Source: Patescibacteria group bacterium
GTDB lineage: Bacteria > Patescibacteriota > JABMPQ01 > JAHIRA01
Direction: 5' to 3'
DNA: 9,101 nt
NCBI GenBank assembly: GCA_018818905.1
Contig: JAHIRA010000164.1
Coordinates: 1 to 9,101, forward strand
Below the pieces are notes generated by a model. The model did no database searches and was not told the DNA's origin. It saw nothing but the letters and a program-made list of their open reading frames with translations. How positions within the stretch are numbered: the stretch's first letter is position 1; each line of letters begins with the position of its first letter. The translations under genes and the position numbers were made by a program. Of the stretch, positions 6,829 to 9,101 are shown one piece after another.

Positions 6829-6857
6829 ATTATAGAAAAATCTTTGAATCGGTGCAA
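6829..6857 (-). promoter_or_regulatory. Promoter of nusA-hppA
   Basis: Minus strand: TTGCAC (complement of 6852-6857), a 17-base spacer, then a perfect TATAAT (complement of 6829-6834). Predicted start near A6822. It has the best -10 match in the window. It lies just downstream of the yraN stop and upstream of the leader terminator, so it serves nusA-hppA. Confidence 0.7.
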
Positions 6858-6878
6858 TAGATAATACAAAAAAACCTG

Positions 6879-7235
6879 CTAGACACTGATCAAATGTCTA
6901 ATTTCGGCTTTCTGGCCATTAATACACACCGAGACCACATCAAAGCGAGCAAAAAACCTCTCGTAATGCCTTTCCAGCAAAAAAATACGAGCCACTGTTT
7001 GCATTTTTCTTATTTTTGAGCGCCCGACAGAGTCATCTCCCATAATATACTGTTCTTTTTGTCTAGTTTTCACCTCAACAAAAACAACTTCTTGTCGGCT
7101 ATGATCAAAGAAAACCAAATCTATTTCACCCATTTTCTGACTATAATTAGCCTCCAAGAATTGATACCCCTTGTTTTCCAGATATTTTTTTGCAATTCTC
7201 TCACCCCAATTGCCAAATTGTCGACGTTGATCCAT
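6879..7235 (-). CDS. yraN: UPF0102 (YraN) family protein, endonuclease-like fold
   Basis: A 118-residue protein with the full UPF0102 pattern: FGNWGERIAKKYLENKGY at 7-24, LEANY at 27-31, GEIDLV at 36-41 and VVFVEVKTR at 50-58. E12, D39, E54 and K56 match the acidic and lysine positions of the restriction-endonuclease-like (PD-(D/E)xK) fold that the family resembles. The biochemical role is not firmly known; a nucleic-acid role is inferred from fold and neighbourhood. Genes of this family commonly lie next to rnhB, as here with one methyltransferase between. The length is normal. The ATG lacks a Shine-Dalgarno site. A 54-base gap with a weak hairpin separates it from the methyltransferase. Confidence 0.92.
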   Translation of the reverse strand: MDQRRQFGNWGERIAKKYLENKGYQFLEANYSQKMGEIDLVFFDHSRQEVVFVEVKTRQKEQYIMGDDSVGRSKIRKMQTVARIFLLERHYERFFARFDVVSVCINGQKAEIRHLISV

Positions 7236-7248
7236 ATTTTTGCCAAAT

Positions 7249-7273
7249 AAAAAAACGAAATTTTTCGCTTTTT
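7249..7273 (-). terminator. Weak hairpin with T-run between methyltransferase and yraN
   Basis: On the minus strand AAAAAGCGAA, loop AAAT, TTCGTTTTTTT. Only CG/CG plus one G-U stabilise the stem, the rest being A-T pairs; a seven-T run follows. It may partly end the rnhB-methyltransferase transcript and lower yraN expression, or it may just be AT-rich spacer. Confidence 0.35.
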
Positions 7274-7289
7274 ATCTTAGAGACTGCTT

Positions 7290-7868
7290 CTATCCCTTGT
7301 GAGTCAAAAAACCATAATGGTAAGGGTCGGAAACAATATTTCTGGTCACCACAAGATTTTCTTCTGTCAGAAGCCTTTCCATGCTTTTTTGAGAAATCCG
7401 TTCTCTGACAGGGGGTCCTATGGGAGAATCTTTCTTTTTCCAATCTAGAATAACTATTTCACCTTTATCTTTGACTATTCTCTTGGCTTCTTCAAAAAGA
7501 GATTTTTTGTCGGGAAGTTGAAAAACAATAGTGGCCAGAATAACTAGATCAACACTCCCCGAAGAAAGACCGGTGCTCTTTTTTTCACTCAGATCGGCTC
7601 GCAAGGTTTTAATGTTTCTTTCGCCAAAAAGTCTTTTTTGGCTCTCTATGCTGGAGATGGCTTCTGTTCTGATATCAACAGCATAAACCAAACCTTCCGG
7701 GTTAATAATTTTGGCGGCAGCAAAAGACAGATACCCAGATCCACATCCCAAATCAGCCACTATCATGTTGGGACCAAGATGAGTTTGCTTGATGACATCC
7801 AAAGGATTCACAAACTCTTTTTTTTGTGGCAAAGTCTTGGCAAAATTGTCTTCTAGCTTGGAGGTCAT
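7290..7868 (-). CDS. Class I SAM-dependent methyltransferase
   Basis: A 192-residue Rossmann-fold methyltransferase. Motif I VADLGCGSGYLSFAAA at 37-52 binds S-adenosylmethionine, D65 in VYAVDI ends strand 2 and contacts the ribose, and D92 in LRADL fits the adenine-side acidic position. DLVILATIVFQLPD at 107-120 and GEIVILDWKKKDSP from 136 fit the later strands of the UbiE/arsenite-methyltransferase-like group. Substrate unknown: nothing visible distinguishes a small-molecule from a macromolecular target. The N-terminal NPLDVIKQTHLGPN (21-34) and C-terminal DPYHYGFLTHKG look like family-specific conserved ends. It begins three bases after the rnhB stop, so it is operonic and probably translated by coupling, with no Shine-Dalgarno site seen. 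Confidence 0.9.
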   Translation of the reverse strand: MTSKLEDNFAKTLPQKKEFVNPLDVIKQTHLGPNMIVADLGCGSGYLSFAAAKIINPEGLVYAVDIRTEAISSIESQKRLFGERNIKTLRADLSEKKSTGLSSGSVDLVILATIVFQLPDKKSLFEEAKRIVKDKGEIVILDWKKKDSPIGPPVRERISQKSMERLLTEENLVVTRNIVSDPYHYGFLTHKG

Positions 7869-7871
7869 GCG

Positions 7872-8483
7872 CTAACTATTTATTAATCTGGCTACAGGCC
7901 GGTAACTTCTTCTATGGTATTTGCATGGGCCATATTCTTCTAGCGCCCGAAGATGCTCAGAAGTCCCGTAACCCTTGTGCTTCTCGAAATTATAAACCGG
8001 AAACTCTTGGTGTAAATCTCTGAGAATTTTATCTCTAGTAACCTTGGCAACAATAGAAGCCGCAGCGATAGAAGTTACTGTCTGATCACCTTTAATCACA
8101 TATTGAGACGGTTTACCAAAATTCTTAATAAATTTGCCGTCCAAAAGCAAATATTCTGGCTCAATTGAAAGCTTGCTCATTAGCCTGACTATAGCCAAAG
8201 ATTTGGAAGCTGTAATGCCGAGTCGATCAATTTCTTTTTCTGTGACATTGCCGACTGCATAAACAGTACGGTCAATAATCTCTTCAAAAACCTCTTGTCT
8301 TCTTTTCTCTGTTAGTAATTTTGAATCTCTGACACCATCAATCTCAACCGGAGTCTTGTAAATAACTCCGCCCAAAACCATAGGTCCAGCCAGAGCACCG
8401 ATACCAACTTCATCTATTCCCAACACAAAATTATACCCCTTCTCCCATAATTTTTCTTCTATTTTGAAATCTGGCAAAACCAT
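7872..8483 (-). CDS. rnhB: Ribonuclease HII, with GRG motif changed to GIG
   Basis: Cleaves RNA in RNA-DNA hybrids and nicks at single ribonucleotides misincorporated in DNA. 203 residues, normal for the family. Catalytic acids are D24 and E25 (GIDEV), D115 (LLLDGK) and D133 (IKGDQTVTSIAAASIVAK). The conserved tyrosine of the substrate loop is Y172 (HKGYGT). RDSKLLTEKRR at 52-62 is also typical. Odd: the family motif DE(A/V)GRG, whose Gly-Arg-Gly senses the 2'-OH at the RNA-DNA junction, reads DEVGIG with I28 (codon ATC). All other key residues are intact, so activity is likely, but junction recognition could differ. First gene of a group with the methyltransferase and yraN. Its ATG has only a distant AGGGA upstream. 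Confidence 0.96.
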   Translation of the reverse strand: MVLPDFKIEEKLWEKGYNFVLGIDEVGIGALAGPMVLGGVIYKTPVEIDGVRDSKLLTEKRRQEVFEEIIDRTVYAVGNVTEKEIDRLGITASKSLAIVRLMSKLSIEPEYLLLDGKFIKNFGKPSQYVIKGDQTVTSIAAASIVAKVTRDKILRDLHQEFPVYNFEKHKGYGTSEHLRALEEYGPCKYHRRSYRPVARLINS

Positions 8484-8504
8484 GATGGTGATTATTTCCC
8501 TGTT

Positions 8505-8513
8505 ATCTTAGCA
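8505..8513 (-). promoter_or_regulatory. Candidate extended -10 promoter of rnhB
   Basis: Minus strand TGCTAAGAT: a TAAGAT -10 (complement of 8505-8510) preceded by TGC (complement of 8511-8513). No good -35 stands 16-18 bases upstream, as expected for some extended -10 promoters. The predicted start near 8498 leaves a leader of about 15 bases. Confidence 0.45.
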
Positions 8514-8532
8514 CAAATTTTTCAAGAAGACA

Positions 8533-8561
8533 TTGTTTTTTCCGCACTTCTCTGCTAAATT
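8533..8561 (+). promoter_or_regulatory. Candidate promoter of tRNA-Arg
   Basis: TTGTTT (8533-8538), a 17-base spacer, then TAAATT (8556-8561) preceded by TGC, giving an extended -10. Predicted start near A8568, about 28 bases before the mature tRNA, which places the leader half of the flanking stem (8579-8590) inside the transcript. Divergent from the rnhB promoter. Confidence 0.5.
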
Positions 8562-8578
8562 ATCAAAAGACAATCAAT

Positions 8579-8687
8579 AAAACTCATTCTGTGTTGCCCT
8601 CTTAGCTCAACTGGATAGAGCGCTTGGCTTCGGACCAAGAGGCTGGGGGTTCGAATCCCTCAGAGGGCACCAGAGAATGGGTTTTTT
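8579..8687 (+). other. Leader-trailer stem around tRNA-Arg with U-tract (processing stem/terminator)
   Basis: AAAACTCATTCT (8579-8590) pairs with AGAATGGGTTTT (8674-8685): twelve consecutive pairs with one T-G wobble, closing on either side of the tRNA. Six T (8682-8687) end the right arm. In the precursor RNA this would extend the acceptor arm and, with its U-tract, could act as the transcription terminator. No other terminator hairpin is seen after the tRNA. Confidence 0.6.
8596..8672 (+). tRNA. tRNA-Arg(UCG)
   Basis: Complete cloverleaf with encoded CCA (8670-8672). Acceptor GCCCTCT (8596-8602) pairs perfectly with AGAGGGC (8662-8668), discriminator A8669. The anticodon stem CTTGG/CCAAG encloses CTTCGGA, anticodon TCG at 8630-8632, with the expected T33. 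T loop TTCGAAT. U34 may read CGA and, by wobble, other CGN codons. Most bacteria read CGU/CGC/CGA with an inosine-modified ACG tRNA instead. Whether that tRNA also exists in this genome cannot be seen here. Confidence 0.96.
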
Positions 8688-8728
8688 GTTTGTTGGAAAA
8701 ATTAACGACACTTCAAAACCCCCAATCA

Positions 8729-8757
8729 TTGTAATTTCACCTTTTTTGTGCTAGTCT
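8729..8757 (+). promoter_or_regulatory. Candidate promoter of the penicillin-binding protein gene
   Basis: TTGTAA (8729-8734), a 17-base spacer, then TAGTCT (8752-8757) preceded by TGC (extended -10). Predicted start near 8764, leaving a leader of about 48 bases. AGAAGGA near 8768-8774 resembles a ribosome-binding site but is almost 40 bases from the ATG with no start codon in range. The leader also contains TTTTTAAC twice, 11 bases apart (8779 and 8790). Confidence 0.45.
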
Positions 8758-8811
8758 AGAGGCAAGTTAGAAGGATAATTTTTAACTACTTTTTAACCTT
8801 AAATAAGCCAA

Positions 8812-9101
8812 ATGGAAGATAAAAAGTCTTCAAAAAACGTGTCAAAGACTACCGACCAACATAAGAATAAGAAAAATAAGAAGAATGACCCCCAAAAGAA
8901 AGCCAAACGCAAAAAAAGGCTTAAGATTGCCCTACTAATCATCGGCATTCTTATTGTCCTCGGTCTACTGGCAGTTGTGGGTATTTTTATCTATTTTGCC
9001 AAAGATCTCCCTTCTCCAGACAAAATCAACAAGAGAGACGTCGCTGAATCCACCAAAATTTTTGCTCGTGATGGCGAAACTCTACTTTATGAAGTTCATG
9101 G
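8812..9101 (+). CDS. Class A penicillin-binding protein, N-terminal part (runs off window)
   Basis: 96 codons plus two bases are visible, with no stop before the edge. Residues 1-38 are a cytoplasmic, strongly basic tail (KNKKNKKN, KKAKRKKR). Residues about 39-62 form one transmembrane helix (LLIIGILIVLGLLAVV). Then LPSPDKI at 66-72 and STKIFARDGETLLYEVHG at 80-97 (the final Gly inferred from two bases) match the entry to the glycosyltransferase family 51 domain of PBP1-type enzymes (pattern LPSP..., ST-I-DRDG--L-E--G). Such proteins polymerise and cross-link peptidoglycan outside the membrane. The catalytic glycosyltransferase glutamates and the transpeptidase SxxK lie beyond the window, so subclass cannot be settled. 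The ATG is the first in frame and has no Shine-Dalgarno site at normal distance. Confidence 0.85.
   Translation, partial: MEDKKSSKNVSKTTDQHKNKKNKKNDPQKKAKRKKRLKIALLIIGILIVLGLLAVVGIFIYFAKDLPSPDKINKRDVAESTKIFARDGETLLYEVH

Noticed and set aside
6880..6900. Inverted repeat TAGACA/TGTCTA at the yraN stop, followed by a T run
   Set aside because: Six pairs around a nine-base loop with four bases before the T run and mostly inside coding sequence; too weak to call as a terminator next to the better hairpin at 6778-6803.
7201..7443. 80-codon minus frame and 72-codon + frame over the methyltransferase end and yraN start
   Set aside because: They overlap the conserved termini of both genes in other phases and lack any recognisable domain.
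8779..8797. TTTTTAAC direct repeat with 11-base period in the PBP leader
   Set aside because: AT-rich eight-base match downstream of the predicted start; could be chance, so noted only within the promoter entry.
1..9101. CRISPR array, complete prophage, toxin-antitoxin or defence island
   Set aside because: No regularly spaced repeats, integrase, phage structural genes or small two-gene toxin modules are visible; nearly all coding sequence is assigned to housekeeping families.

Overview
The window looks like a stretch of a chromosome from a small-genome, AT-leaning bacterium, most likely a Patescibacteria/CPR member such as a Parcubacteria relative. That placement is an inference from overall impression: core genes in uncommon neighbourhoods, a lysine-rich NusA tail, tightly packed genes, almost no Shine-Dalgarno sites, no TGA stop codons among the nine complete genes, and a decayed REP-type transposase. 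No 16S rRNA or phylogenetic marker alignment is available here to prove it. The standard genetic code explains all reading frames.

Layout. Positions 1-430 carry three tRNA genes on the + strand, Leu(UAA), Cys(GCA) and Val(GAC), closed by a hairpin terminator that works in both directions. Positions 461-3135 form a minus-strand operon read from right to left: trigger factor, a two-CBS-domain protein, a family 4 (Fe-S) uracil-DNA glycosylase, and a small two-helix membrane protein. A promoter candidate lies at 3165-3192. Positions 3186-3475 hold the remains of an IS200-like/REP-associated HUH transposase with a GC-rich perfect hairpin inside it. Positions 3476-6860 form a second minus-strand operon: a well-matched promoter, a leader with an intrinsic terminator and two small leader ORFs, then nusA, then a K+-independent H+-pumping membrane pyrophosphatase (hppA), ended by a strong terminator. 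Positions 6879-8483 form a third minus-strand group: RNase HII (rnhB), a class I SAM methyltransferase and an UPF0102/YraN nuclease-fold protein. From 8533 onward the + strand carries tRNA-Arg(UCG), divergent from rnhB, and the first 96 codons of a class A penicillin-binding protein that runs off the window.

How they work together. Most genes are housekeeping: protein folding at the ribosome (trigger factor), transcription elongation and termination (NusA), removal of uracil and ribonucleotides from DNA (UDG, RNase HII), membrane energetics from pyrophosphate (HppA), cell-wall synthesis (PBP) and decoding (four tRNAs). I see no complete phage, defence, CRISPR or secondary-metabolite system.

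The points most worth a second look are the nusA leader (promoter, hairpin terminator and overlapping leader ORFs, a possible attenuator), an RNase HII whose GRG motif reads GIG, a tRNA-Val with C instead of the near-universal U33, a tRNA-Arg whose leader and trailer form a long stem ending in a U-tract, a recurring TGCTA extended -10 element, and the transposase remnant with its hairpin.
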